From Cobetia marina (lineage in GTDB: Bacteria; Pseudomonadota; Gammaproteobacteria; Pseudomonadales; Halomonadaceae): a stretch of 64,000 nucleotides of DNA. The notes beneath the pieces are model-generated. The model worked only from the letters and a program-made list of their open reading frames with translations. It ran no database searches and was not told the DNA's origin. The first letter of the stretch is position 1; every line of letters starts with the position of its first letter. This document shows, piece by piece, positions 27,955 to 37,295 of this stretch. A program made the translations under genes and the position numbers. The stretch is taken from assembly GCF_001720485.1 (NCBI RefSeq), contig NZ_CP017114.1, forward strand, positions 3,472,001 through 3,536,000. The letters run 5' to 3'.

Positions 27955-29703
27955 TCAGGTCTCGCGCACCGGGGTATTGCCTCCTTCGTCGTCGCTGTCA
28001 CGCAGTTCACGGCGCAGCACCTTGCCCACGTTGGTCTTGGGCAGCTCATCGCGGAATTCGACGAAACGCGGCACCTTGTAGCCGGTCAGCTGCTCCTTGC
28101 ACCAGCTGCGCAGGCTGTCGCGGTCGAGATCCGGGTTGCTGGACACGACAAACAGCTTGATCGCCTCACCGCTCTGCTCGTCCGGCACGCCGACCGCCGC
28201 GGCCTCGACGATATCCGGATGCCCGCTGACCACGTCCTCGATCTCGTTGGGGAACACATTGAAGCCGGAGACGATGATCATGTCCTTCTTGCGATCGACG
28301 ATGCGCACGAAGCCATCCGGCTGGATGACCGCGATATCGCCGGTGCGAATGAAGCCCTCGTCATCCATCGCCTCACGCGTGGCGTCATCACGCTGCCAAT
28401 AGCCCTTCATCACCTGGGGACCGCGCACGCACAGCTCACCCGGCGCGTCACGCCCCAGCGTCACGCCCTCGGCATCCACCACCTTGAGTTCGGTGCCGGG
28501 CACCGGCTTGCCGATGGTCCCCAGCTGCAGCTCACGCGGGGGGTTGAAGCTGACGATGGGCGAGGTCTCGGTCATGCCGTAGCCCTCGGCGATCGGGCAG
28601 CCGGTGACGGCTTCCCAGCGTTCAGCCGCGCTGCGCGTCAGGGCCATGCCGCCGGAGATGGTCAGCTTGAGGCTCGAGAAGTCCAGCGCCTTGAAATCAT
28701 CGCGCTGGCACAGCGCCGAGAACAGCGTATTGAGGCCGACGAAGGCGGTGAACGGTGTCCTGGCCAGCGTCTTGATGAAGCCATCGATGTCACGGGGATT
28801 GGTGATCAGCACGCTGTGGTTGCCGCTCTCCATGCTGTAGAGGCAATTCACCGTGAAGGTATAGATGTGATAGACCGGCAGCGGCGCGATCAGCACCTCG
28901 TGGCCTTCATTGAGCACATCACTGATCACACCGCGCGCCTGCAGCATGTTGGCCACCAGATTGCGGTGGGTCAGCATGGTGCCCTTGGCGACCCCGGTGG
29001 TCCCGCCGGTGTACTGGAGTGCCGCGATGTCGTCGGCCTCTCGCGTGACACGCGTGTGCGAGAGCCCCGCGCCGCGCTTGAGCACGCTGCGCAGCGAGTG
29101 GGCGTCGGGCAGATGGTACTTCGGCACCATCTTCTTGACGTAGCGTACGGCCAGGTTGATCAACGGGCGCTTGGGGAAATCATGCAGGTCACCGATCTCG
29201 GTGATGATGACCTCCTCGATGGACGTGCGCTTGAGCACCTTCTCGAGCTTGTCCGCCATGTTGGCCAGAATCACGATGGCGCGTGCGCCGGAGTCATGGA
29301 ACTGGTGCTGCATCTCACGCTCGGTGTAGAGCGGGTTGGTGTTGACCACCACCAGACCGGCGCGCAGCGCCCCGAACACGGCCACCGGGAACTGCAGCAG
29401 GTTCGGCAGCTGGATGGCGATGCGATCCCCGGGCTCAAGGCCGGTCTCATGCTCAAGCCAGGCGGCGAAGTCGCGCGACAGGCGATCCACATCGGCGTAG
29501 CTCAGCGTCTTGTCCATGCAGCTGAAGGCCGGACGCTCGGCATAATTGGCGCAGCTGGCCTCGAAGACCTCCAGAATCGAGGGGTACTCCTCGAGACCGG
29601 ACAACGGCTCACCGCTGAGAATCAGGGAATCGGCGGCCTCTGCCGAGCCTGACTGGTGCGGATCATGGGCTGCCGCAGGGGCGGCAGGATTGGCATCACG
29701 CAT
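27955..29703 (-). CDS. fadD: Long-chain fatty-acid CoA ligase
   Basis: A 582-residue adenylate-forming ligase that activates long-chain fatty acids at the inner membrane during uptake for beta-oxidation. It has the P-loop YTGGTTGVAKGT, GYGMTETSP, the fatty-acid signature region GFIRTGDIAVIQPDGFVRIVDRKKDMI, and the C-terminal LPKTNVGKVLRRELR. Size and motifs fit E. coli FadD (561). The start is uncertain: ATG 29703 has GGAG nine bases upstream; ATGs at 29718 and 29739 would add a Pro/Ala-rich leader. Degenerate PsrA-like boxes lie in the 470-bp region shared with the divergent cysK gene. Confidence 0.92.
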   Translation of the reverse strand: MRDANPAAPAAAHDPHQSGSAEAADSLILSGEPLSGLEEYPSILEVFEASCANYAERPAFSCMDKTLSYADVDRLSRDFAAWLEHETGLEPGDRIAIQLPNLLQFPVAVFGALRAGLVVVNTNPLYTEREMQHQFHDSGARAIVILANMADKLEKVLKRTSIEEVIITEIGDLHDFPKRPLINLAVRYVKKMVPKYHLPDAHSLRSVLKRGAGLSHTRVTREADDIAALQYTGGTTGVAKGTMLTHRNLVANMLQARGVISDVLNEGHEVLIAPLPVYHIYTFTVNCLYSMESGNHSVLITNPRDIDGFIKTLARTPFTAFVGLNTLFSALCQRDDFKALDFSSLKLTISGGMALTRSAAERWEAVTGCPIAEGYGMTETSPIVSFNPPRELQLGTIGKPVPGTELKVVDAEGVTLGRDAPGELCVRGPQVMKGYWQRDDATREAMDDEGFIRTGDIAVIQPDGFVRIVDRKKDMIIVSGFNVFPNEIEDVVSGHPDIVEAAAVGVPDEQSGEAIKLFVVSSNPDLDRDSLRSWCKEQLTGYKVPRFVEFRDELPKTNVGKVLRRELRDSDDEGGNTPVRET

Positions 29704-30173
29704 GGCACTTGGCTCCATGGCATCGTTCGTCTGGTGCATTCCCCGAGAGGCGGTGGAGACCGCTGGCGGCTGCTTGACGACAGCCCTCGCGAGTGATCGC
29801 AACACTTGTTGTTATCGGGACGTGGTGTCCGCAGCTGGACGGACACGCAGGAAATGACGGGGGATGCCGAGATGGCACTCCACCCCACCCTCTCATGCTG
29901 TCAGGCTACCTTAACCAGCCGCCTCGAGATTGTAAAACGATCGATTGAAACCATCGTTCACATTACGGGAATCGACTGCTGTCGGCCATGACGGCATGCA
30001 TCACATGGGGCCCTGACGACGCTGACATGTCGTTATGCTCTCAAGGCCTTTGAATCGCGACGCGCTACCTCTTACTCTGAAGCCCATCCACACAGAACGC
30101 CAGTGGCAGCCGCATGCCCGGCGTCTGTTTCTCGTCACTCATGTCACTGTTCATCGATCAGAGAGATTTCCCC
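29704..30173. other. 470-bp fadD-cysK divergent promoter region
   Basis: No ORF in it has a recognisable product. The AT-rich core at 29920-29970 holds two overlapping PsrA-like half-palindromes (listed separately). Confidence 0.65.
29934..29961 (-). promoter_or_regulatory. Degenerate PsrA-like boxes upstream of fadD
   Basis: AAAACGATCGATTGA and TGAAACCATCGTTCA overlap by three bases. Each has the A/GAAAC-N4-G(T)TT-type layout of the two better boxes upstream of the acyl-CoA dehydrogenase, and the first shares its CGATCG centre. Both depart from consensus by one or two bases. Confidence 0.4.
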
Positions 30174-31139
30174 ATGGCAAAGATCTACCAGGACAACTCA
30201 CAGGCCATCGGCAATACACCGCTGGTCAAGATCAACCGCCTCAGCCGCCACCCGCGCCTGTACGCCAAGGTGGAAGCCCGCAACCCGGCCTTCTCCGTCA
30301 AATGCCGGATCGGTGCCAGCATGGTGTGGGATGCGGAAGCGCGCGGCGAGCTCAAGCCGGGCATGGAGATCGTCGAGCCGACCTCCGGCAATACCGGTAT
30401 CGCGCTGGCCTTCGTCGGTGCGGCGCGTGGCTACCCCGTCACCCTGACCATGCCGTCCTCCATGAGCATGGAGCGCCGCAAGGTGCTGAAGTCACTGGGT
30501 GCCAATCTGGTGCTGACCGACCCCGCCAAGGGCATGCAGGGCGCCATCGACAAGGCCTGCGAACTCAAGAAGGCCGAGCCGGAGCGCTACTTCCTGCCGC
30601 AGCAGTTCTCCAATCCGGCCAACCCGCGCATCCATGAGGAAACCACCGGCCCTGAGCTCTGGGATGCGCTGGACGGCGACATGGACGTGCTGGTCGCGGG
30701 GGTCGGCACCGGCGGTACCATCAGCGGTATCGCACGCTACTTCAAGACGGTGCGTGGCCAGACGCTGGAAGCCGTGGCGGTAGAGCCGGCGGAATCGGCC
30801 ATCATTGCCCAGCGCCTCAAGGGCGAGCCCATCACCCCGGCACCGCACAAGATCCAGGGGATCGGTGCCAACTTCATCCCCGACAATCTGGATCTGACGC
30901 TGATCGACCGCGTCGAGTCGGTGGTCAGCGAAGACGCCATGGCCATGGCACGCCGTATCATGCAGGAAGAAGGCATCATGTGCGGCATCTCCTGTGGTGC
31001 GGCGATGACTGCGGCACTGCGCCTGGCCGAAGACCCGGCCTACGCCGACAAGTCCATCGTCGTCATCCTGCCGGACAGTGGCGAACGCTACCTGTCCTCG
31101 CCGATGTTCGCCGGCATGTTCGATGATGTCGAAGGCTGA
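30174..31139 (+). CDS. cysK: Cysteine synthase A
   Basis: A 321-residue PLP enzyme that makes cysteine from O-acetylserine and sulfide. The PLP-binding lysine is in [12 protein letters not shown] (about residue 43), the substrate loop [13 protein letters not shown] follows, and [14 protein letters not shown] binds the cofactor phosphate. Length and pattern fit CysK rather than CysM. It belongs to the same pathway as cysH and cysB at the window start but is unlinked from them. The ATG at 30174 matches the family N-terminus [17 protein letters not shown]; an earlier ATG at 30114 would add residues not seen in homologues. Confidence 0.95.
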   Translation: MAKIYQDNSQAIGNTPLVKINRLSRHPRLYAKVEARNPAFSVKCRIGASMVWDAEARGELKPGMEIVEPTSGNTGIALAFVGAARGYPVTLTMPSSMSMERRKVLKSLGANLVLTDPAKGMQGAIDKACELKKAEPERYFLPQQFSNPANPRIHEETTGPELWDALDGDMDVLVAGVGTGGTISGIARYFKTVRGQTLEAVAVEPAESAIIAQRLKGEPITPAPHKIQGIGANFIPDNLDLTLIDRVESVVSEDAMAMARRIMQEEGIMCGISCGAAMTAALRLAEDPAYADKSIVVILPDSGERYLSSPMFAGMFDDVEG

Positions 31140-31185
31140 ATCTGATGCCTGCCGCTGACCGCAAACGTCAGTGAAGACCGGGAAG

Positions 31186-31229
31186 CCAGACACACGAAGG
31201 GCCGCGATTGCGGCCCTTCGTGTGTCTGG
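31186..31229. terminator. Terminator between cysK and the yafJ-like gene
   Basis: A perfect 20-bp stem (31186-31205 with 31210-31229) closing a GATT loop between convergent genes; the longest hairpin in the window. Confidence 0.88.
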
Positions 31230-31259
31230 CGATCGAACGACTTTTCTAGCGCTCAGGCA

Positions 31260-32147
31260 TCAGCAACTCAGGTCCGAGGCCAGCCAGTCCGGCTTGCGAC
31301 GCGCAGTGGCGGTGCGATCGACCGCCCCGCTCTCGGCCTGCCCCTGCTCTTCCTGACTCAGCGGCAACTCACCGCCAAGACTGGCGACCAGCTCACCTTC
31401 CCGAAACACGACCAGCTGCCCGGGCAGCAGCCGCTGCCATTGCTCGTTGTCGGTCAGCGGGTCGGTGGCGATCACCGACACCACATCGGCATCGGTGGTG
31501 TGTTGCTGGAAGTCGACGCTCATCTCGAAATCGGTGAGGCTCGCCTGCCCGAAGGGCGCTCGGCGCGTGATGTGCGCAAGCTTGGTGGAGCAGTAGGCGT
31601 AGAGATGCACGCCATCGGAGAGCAGCAGATTGAAGACCCCCAGCGCACGCAGACGCTCGCACTGGGCATGCAGGTGACGCCACAGGTCCTCACAGCGAGA
31701 GGGCGGTTCCGGGAAGGCACGGCGGATCTCGCCGAGCAGGAAACAGGCGGCGTGCTCGCTGTCCGTGCTGCCCACGGGGCGATAGTACGGCAAGGGAAGC
31801 GTTTGCCAGTCCGCCAGCTGCCCATTGTGGGCATAGCACCACTGGCGCCCCCACAACTCCCGCGTGAACGGGTGGGTATTGGCCAACGTCACCTGGCCGA
31901 CATTGGCTTGGCGGATATGACTGATCACCATCTGTGACTTGATGGGATAGTCGAGAATCATCCGCGCGATGGGCGAATCCACTGAAGGGTGCGGGTCACG
32001 GAATTCGCGATAGCCACCCTCTTCATAGAAGGCGATACCCCAGCCATCGCGGTGCGGGCCGGTACCACCCCCGCGTTGCAGAAAGCCCGCGAAGCTGAAG
32101 CAGATATCGGTCGGAACATTGGCACTCATGCCAAGCAGCTCACACAT
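31260..32147 (-). CDS. yafJ: Class II glutamine amidotransferase (YafJ-like)
   Basis: A 295-residue protein with an N-terminal Ntn-type glutaminase fold. The nucleophile is Cys2 (MCELLGMSAN). GGGTGPHRDGWGIAFY, SHIRQANVGQVTLANTHPF and WCYAHNGQL are the conserved YafJ/EgtC-type blocks. It would hydrolyse glutamine or a gamma-glutamyl compound; the acceptor is unknown. The C-terminal ~40 residues are polar and not conserved. The gene starts inside the stop region of the upstream vWA gene (8-base overlap), so translation of the two is coupled, which is an unusual pairing for this family. Confidence 0.88.
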   Translation of the reverse strand: MCELLGMSANVPTDICFSFAGFLQRGGGTGPHRDGWGIAFYEEGGYREFRDPHPSVDSPIARMILDYPIKSQMVISHIRQANVGQVTLANTHPFTRELWGRQWCYAHNGQLADWQTLPLPYYRPVGSTDSEHAACFLLGEIRRAFPEPPSRCEDLWRHLHAQCERLRALGVFNLLLSDGVHLYAYCSTKLAHITRRAPFGQASLTDFEMSVDFQQHTTDADVVSVIATDPLTDNEQWQRLLPGQLVVFREGELVASLGGELPLSQEEQGQAESGAVDRTATARRKPDWLASDLSC

Positions 32148-34221
32148 GGGGTTCCTCCCGTCGGGTCGGTTTGCGTGTCATGCGGCGCACCAGCAGGATC
32201 AGCATCAGCAGGCCGAATGCACCGGCCACGGCATAGGCGATCATGCGGCTCCGGGCAGAGCCGGCTTCCTGGCGCGCGAAGTCGGAAGCGCCCTCGAACC
32301 ACTGGCCGATCAACGCCGGTACCTTGTCGATGGGCAGACGGCCCTTCATCAACAGGGCATTGAGGTCTTCCGGCGCATCTTCCCCGGCCTGATCCAGCCC
32401 CTCGATCTCACCGAAGCGCTCCCCCTCGATGGGTGTGCGATCCAGATTGGCCGCCCGACGCGCCGCGTCCGCATTGAGGGTATAGGGCGCGAGGTCCAGC
32501 ACCGGCGGAGCTCCGTCGAGCGCGAGACGCGCGCTGATCTGCACATCCGCCTGGACATCCGAGTCCAGGGGCGGCAGGTCGATGCGCCATTGCCGCTCGC
32601 CATCCTCCGCCACGCTCAGGGCCTCCCCATGCAGCGTCGCGACCAGACGCGTGTTGGCGGTATTGAGCAGCGGATGACGCGCACTGACTTCCAGCGCGTC
32701 AGGCGACTTGCCGGTACGCGGGTCAGCGCCGACGGGCTCGACCAGCAGCGGGTCCACCACGCTGGTACGCTGACTGAGCTGGCGCGCGAAGGAGGCATTG
32801 TCGCGATAGCCCATCACGGTCAGGGTCAGGCGGGCGCCACCGAGCTGGTCGGGGGCCGGCATGTCGACATGGAAGTCGGCGCCGTCACGCTCAAGGCCTC
32901 GCTGCTGCGCGGTGGTGACATCCTCCGCCGCGCCTTCTCCCTCCTGCACATCCTGCTCCGGCACCAGACGTGCATTGCCATCCAGCGTCGCCAGGAAGTC
33001 CTCATCATTGACGGCGCGCGCGCCATCGACCAGCGATGCGGTCAGCGAGTAGTCGAAACCCCGATAGAGCGTGGCAGGCAGGGGCCGTGATACCAATGCC
33101 AGTTCCGAGACGATCGTGATGCGGCTATCGGCCCCCACCTCACCCTCGAGCTGCCACTTGCCGGTCTGGGGGTCCGTCACGGTGATCAGGTCATAACGCG
33201 GCTGGTGCTCCCAGCGCACCCCTTCCGGCAGTGACGCCTGGTCGGCGAGACGGTAACGCTGCCCCTGCGGCGAAATCAGCACCGGCGAGCGATCATCGGG
33301 GCCGTGGAAGACCAGGGCGGTGAATTCCTGCACGCTGTCATCGATCACGAAGTGCTTGTCGTTCAGCGGTACCTGCTCACCGGGCACGATGCGATCCAGC
33401 GCCGCGAGGAAGGCACGCAACAGGTCTTCCGGGCTCTCGGCGACCGTCGCCAGGCCGCCGGTACCGTCCGCGATCTGCTGAAGCAGATCCACATCGGCAT
33501 TGCGCGACAGCGCCACCGTATGCACCGTGATGTCGTGGGCGGCAAGCTGCGGCGTCAGCTCATCCGTGATGCGCTGACGCGAGGCGCTGTCCGCGGCGGC
33601 CTTGCGGGTGCTCGGCTCACGCAGGTCGACCATGCCATCGGAGAGCAGGATGATCTGACGCGGTGCATCACCACCCACGCCGGCATCATTTCCCTGGGCA
33701 GCGGCGCGCAGGCCCGCCTCCAGATCCGTGTACTGCTCATAGTCGTCGAGACGGCTCTCGAGTCCGCGGGCAGACCGCTTCCAGCCGGCATCCACCGCCC
33801 CCAGCGCCAGCAGTGACTGTACCTGCTCACCGAAGCCCCATACCCCGGCATGCGAGCGCTCCGGCAACAGCGTCACCAGCAGATCCAGCGCACTGGCGCG
33901 CAGATTGGCCGGGTCGTTGTGCTTCATGCTGCCCGAGACATCGATGGCCATGCGCAGATCCGGTGTCTTGCCCGGCGCTGTCGCCTCGCTGGGCGACATC
34001 TCTGCGCCTTCCTGTCTCCCGCTCGCTGAAGCCGCGACCTTGGGGGCAGAGGCTGACTCTTCGGCCCATGCCGCGGTGGCCCCCAGCCCTGAGAAAGCGC
34101 TCAGCAGCGAGATGGTCAGACCGGCCAGCCCCCGGCGCCACGCGCGGGGATCTGACAGGCGCCGGCGGGCGCGCCGAACGACGGGACGAGCGAGAGACGA
34201 GGCATTCACATCACGAGCCAT
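32140..34221 (-). CDS. Membrane-anchored vWA-domain protein (TIGR03503-like)
   Basis: A 693-residue exported protein. The N-terminus is very basic (VRRARRRLSDPRAWRRG) then hydrophobic up to AAWA, a likely signal sequence. A von Willebrand A domain occupies about residues 85-280 with the metal site DVSGSM and LLSDGMVD. A long beta-rich region follows, then a C-terminal membrane helix (about residues 655-675) with a basic tail inside the cell. The bulk therefore faces the periplasm. The start at 34221 has AAGGA six bases upstream. It is followed by yafJ with an 8-base overlap and preceded by a small membrane protein. Function unknown; metal-dependent protein binding is likely. Confidence 0.82.
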   Translation of the reverse strand: MARDVNASSLARPVVRRARRRLSDPRAWRRGLAGLTISLLSAFSGLGATAAWAEESASAPKVAASASGRQEGAEMSPSEATAPGKTPDLRMAIDVSGSMKHNDPANLRASALDLLVTLLPERSHAGVWGFGEQVQSLLALGAVDAGWKRSARGLESRLDDYEQYTDLEAGLRAAAQGNDAGVGGDAPRQIILLSDGMVDLREPSTRKAAADSASRQRITDELTPQLAAHDITVHTVALSRNADVDLLQQIADGTGGLATVAESPEDLLRAFLAALDRIVPGEQVPLNDKHFVIDDSVQEFTALVFHGPDDRSPVLISPQGQRYRLADQASLPEGVRWEHQPRYDLITVTDPQTGKWQLEGEVGADSRITIVSELALVSRPLPATLYRGFDYSLTASLVDGARAVNDEDFLATLDGNARLVPEQDVQEGEGAAEDVTTAQQRGLERDGADFHVDMPAPDQLGGARLTLTVMGYRDNASFARQLSQRTSVVDPLLVEPVGADPRTGKSPDALEVSARHPLLNTANTRLVATLHGEALSVAEDGERQWRIDLPPLDSDVQADVQISARLALDGAPPVLDLAPYTLNADAARRAANLDRTPIEGERFGEIEGLDQAGEDAPEDLNALLMKGRLPIDKVPALIGQWFEGASDFARQEAGSARSRMIAYAVAGAFGLLMLILLVRRMTRKPTRREEPHV

Positions 34222-34265
34222 TGCAGATCCTTGTTCCACCCATGGGCAAGCCCGGGCAGCGTTGA

Positions 34266-34784
34266 TCAGAGAGAAGGTTCCTGACGATCCCGCGCGGCGC
34301 GCGAGCGTGTGGCGCCACCGGCGGACGTGTCACGACGCTCGGCACGCAGGCCCTCTCCGTGCAGGTCGTCGTTCTCTTCTTCGTCGGCGCTTGACGCGCG
34401 ACGCTGACGCGAGCGGGCCATTTCACGCCGACGCTGCTCACGGCCACGTCCCAGCCACCAGATGCCGAGACCGGCCGCGACGCCCGCTCCGATGCCCAGT
34501 ACCAGCATGGCAAAGGCCGAGGCCATGCCGCTGCCATCCTTCTGGATCAGGCTCACCGCGAAGGCCACGATGGCTGGCGCCGTACCACCATAGGAATCTT
34601 CCGGCACGCTGGCCGTCACGTGAAAACCGGTCGGCACCGCGATCATGCCGGCCACCGCTCCCACCACGATCCAGCGTATGAAGCGCGGCAAGGCGCGAAC
34701 CGCCAGATAACCGGTCACCAAGACCACTGCCGCCAGGCCAAGATAGATCAGCCACATCTGCGGCAGAGAATCCGAAATCAACAT
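34266..34784 (-). CDS. Small membrane protein of unknown function
   Basis: A 172-residue protein that I do not recognise. Hydrophobic segments lie at about residues 9-30, 37-50 and 90-110 (FAMLVLGIGAGVAAGLGIWWL), and the last ~65 residues are highly charged with Arg and Glu repeats, probably cytoplasmic. The ATG at 34784 is eight bases after AGGAG; a GTG three codons earlier lacks room for a ribosome site. It is the first gene of a probable operon with the vWA protein (45 bases downstream) and yafJ, so it may anchor or regulate the vWA protein. Confidence 0.7.
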   Translation of the reverse strand: MLISDSLPQMWLIYLGLAAVVLVTGYLAVRALPRFIRWIVVGAVAGMIAVPTGFHVTASVPEDSYGGTAPAIVAFAVSLIQKDGSGMASAFAMLVLGIGAGVAAGLGIWWLGRGREQRRREMARSRQRRASSADEEENDDLHGEGLRAERRDTSAGGATRSRAARDRQEPSL

Positions 34785-35025
34785 GCCCTTCACTCCTGTC
34801 AGAACTTCCTGGCGAGACCTGTGTCAGGTCTTCGATATAAGGCCAGCCATCACATCCTCCCCACTCAGGGGGCCGCTCACCGCATGACGTCAGACACGGC
34901 TCATCGCCAACCAGGGACGCGACATGCCGCTCGCGGCAAGGGCTTGCGAACGCTGTGGGACAGGCTCAATGTTACACTCCAAGCCCGCCCGACACACTCG
35001 GGCACACGACATTCAAGAGGTAGCC

Positions 35026-37170
35026 ATGTCCGACAGCCCCGTCCAGCGTCATTATCGTGCCGAAGACCCCCACTGGCACTGGCTTGAAGCGCGCGACACA
35101 CCAGAGGTAAAGGCCTTTCTCGAGGCCGCCAATGCCGAGAGCGATACCTGGTTCACGCCACTCGAGTCACTGACTGACGCCCTCTACACCGGACATCTGG
35201 CTCGTCGCGAACTCGCCGTTTCCAGTCTGCCGGAAGCCCTCGACCATCACGTCTACTGGAGCGAGACCGCCGCTGACGCGGAGTATCCCGTCTGGTGGCG
35301 CCATCCGTTGGAGGCGGACCCCACGGATCGCTCGCGCCATGAATGTCTGCTGGACCTGCAGGCCCTGTCGCGCCATCACGATTTTGTCGAACTGGGCGAC
35401 ATGGCCATTTCGCCCGATGAGCAACGACTGGCATGGACTCTGGACACCAGCGGCGACGAGGTGTTCAGCCTGCGGCTTGCAACACTGAGCGCGGTTGACC
35501 GCGACGCGCGCACGCCAGTGCGTGGCGAGGCCCAGCCTGCAGGGCAGGACGATGAATGTCTGCTGGAGGATATCGGGCCGGACCTGGTGTGGGCCGAGGA
35601 CGGTCAGCACCTGCTGTTCACGCGCTATGACAGCACCCAGCGCCCCTTCGAGATCTGGTGTCTGGACATCGAGAGCCGTGCCGAGACGCTGCTCTACCGT
35701 GAGGAAGACAGCGAATTCTGGGTCGGCATGGGCAAGACCCGTTCACGGGACTGGCTGGTACTGGAAACCGCGTCCAAGGACACCAGTGAATCCTGGCTGC
35801 TGCCGGCCGCGGCCCCACTGGGCGAGATGACGCTGGTGCGCGCACGCGAGACAGGCGTCGAATATGGCATCGATCACCGCCCCGGCCACTTCTATGTGCT
35901 GCACAACAAGGAGGCGCCGCATTTCCAGCTGGATATCGCCACCGAGCATGCCCCCGGCGACTGGCAGCCGCTGATCACCACTCGCGACGACGTGACGCTG
36001 GAAGGCGTGGAGGCGTTTTCCTGGGGCCTGATGGTCGATGAACGCGATCACCGTCAGGCCCAGGCCTGGCTGCGCGTGATCGAATTCGAGGGCACGGCGC
36101 CTACGCAAACGATCTGCCGCGACGAACGCCTGGCGATGCCGGAGCAACCGCTGAGCCAGGGGCTGGGCGACTGCCCGCACTTCGACGCTCGCCGCCTGCG
36201 CATCCGTGAGGAAAGCTTCACCACGCCGCCGAGCTGGATCGAGCTGGACCTTGACACGGGTGAGCGCACCTTGCTCAAGCGCCAGACCGTGCATGGCGAT
36301 CTCGCGCCAGAGCAGTTGATCAGCCGTCGTCTGTGGGCCACCTCCGACGATGGCGAGCAGGTGCCCGTCTCGGTGGTGATGCGCCGTGACCTGTGTGATG
36401 GCGAGGGTATCCCCCACGCCCCGCTGCCGGTACTGCTCTATGGCTATGGTGCCTACGGCGAGACACTGGACCCCTGGTTCTCCATCGCGCGGCTGGAGCT
36501 TCTCAGCCGTGGCGTCGCCTTTGCCGTCGCCCACGTGCGCGGCGGTGGGGATCGTGGCGAGCCCTGGTATCTGGCCGGCAAGCTGGAGCACAAGGAAAAC
36601 AGCTTCAATGACTTCCTCGCCGCGCGGGATGCGCTGGTCGAGCAAGGCGTCGGGGCCGCGGAGCGCATTGCCGCCTACGGTGCCAGCGCCGGTGGCCTGC
36701 TGGTCGGGGCCAGCCTCAACAAGCGTCCCGAGGCCTTCTGCGCCGCGGTGCTCGATGTGCCCTTCGTGGACGTGCTGCGCACCATGGAAAATCCGGAGCT
36801 GCCGCTGACCACCGCGGAATACACCGAATGGGGCAACCCGCACGAGAGCGAGGCGCGGCGTCGCATCCGCGCCTATTCCCCGCTGGACAACCTGAGCGCC
36901 GCCCCCTACCCGCCGCTGTTCCTGCAGGGCAGCTGGCACGATACCCGCGTGCCCTACTGGGAACCGGCCAAGCTGTATGCCCGCCTGCGCCAGATGGACT
37001 GCACGCCGCATCCGGTGCTGCTGCGCACCGACATGAGTTCCGGTCATGGCGGTGCCTCGGGTCGCTTCAAGGCCTGGCGTGACAACGCCCGGCAGGATGC
37101 CTTCCTGCTGTGGGCACTGGGCGTGTGTGAGAAAGCAGGCAGCGAAACGACCGCCCGCAGCAACGGCTGA
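35026..37170 (+). CDS. ptrB: Oligopeptidase B (prolyl oligopeptidase family S9)
   Basis: A 714-residue cytoplasmic serine peptidase that cuts small peptides after basic residues. An N-terminal beta-propeller (about residues 1-420) precedes the alpha/beta-hydrolase domain. The catalytic Ser is in AAYGASAGGLLVG (about residue 553), Asp near DTRVPYWEP and His in SSGHGGASGRF. The GYGAYG and VAHVRGGGDRGEPWY motifs are typical. The ATG at 35026 has AAGAGG five bases upstream; an earlier ATG at 34924 is non-homologous. A strong terminator follows. Confidence 0.92.
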   Translation: MSDSPVQRHYRAEDPHWHWLEARDTPEVKAFLEAANAESDTWFTPLESLTDALYTGHLARRELAVSSLPEALDHHVYWSETAADAEYPVWWRHPLEADPTDRSRHECLLDLQALSRHHDFVELGDMAISPDEQRLAWTLDTSGDEVFSLRLATLSAVDRDARTPVRGEAQPAGQDDECLLEDIGPDLVWAEDGQHLLFTRYDSTQRPFEIWCLDIESRAETLLYREEDSEFWVGMGKTRSRDWLVLETASKDTSESWLLPAAAPLGEMTLVRARETGVEYGIDHRPGHFYVLHNKEAPHFQLDIATEHAPGDWQPLITTRDDVTLEGVEAFSWGLMVDERDHRQAQAWLRVIEFEGTAPTQTICRDERLAMPEQPLSQGLGDCPHFDARRLRIREESFTTPPSWIELDLDTGERTLLKRQTVHGDLAPEQLISRRLWATSDDGEQVPVSVVMRRDLCDGEGIPHAPLPVLLYGYGAYGETLDPWFSIARLELLSRGVAFAVAHVRGGGDRGEPWYLAGKLEHKENSFNDFLAARDALVEQGVGAAERIAAYGASAGGLLVGASLNKRPEAFCAAVLDVPFVDVLRTMENPELPLTTAEYTEWGNPHESEARRRIRAYSPLDNLSAAPYPPLFLQGSWHDTRVPYWEPAKLYARLRQMDCTPHPVLLRTDMSSGHGGASGRFKAWRDNARQDAFLLWALGVCEKAGSETTARSNG

Positions 37171-37203
37171 CGCTCGCACGGCGCTCTGCGACTCGCCTAC
37201 GAC

Positions 37204-37235
37204 AAGGCCCCCGCCGGGTAACCGGCGGGGGCCTT
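37204..37235. terminator. Terminator between ptrB and katA
   Basis: A perfect 14-bp GC-rich stem (37204-37217 with 37222-37235), loop GTAA, then a short T-run on the plus strand; usable by both convergent genes. Confidence 0.85.
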
Positions 37236-37295
37236 GAGGTTTTCGTCAGCTCAAAGGGTCATGACTGACCTGACGAAGGGTGCAACATGACTGAC

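Noticed and set aside
30492..31193. A minus-strand ORF opposite cysK
   Set aside because: It is an antisense shadow; cysK motifs are complete.
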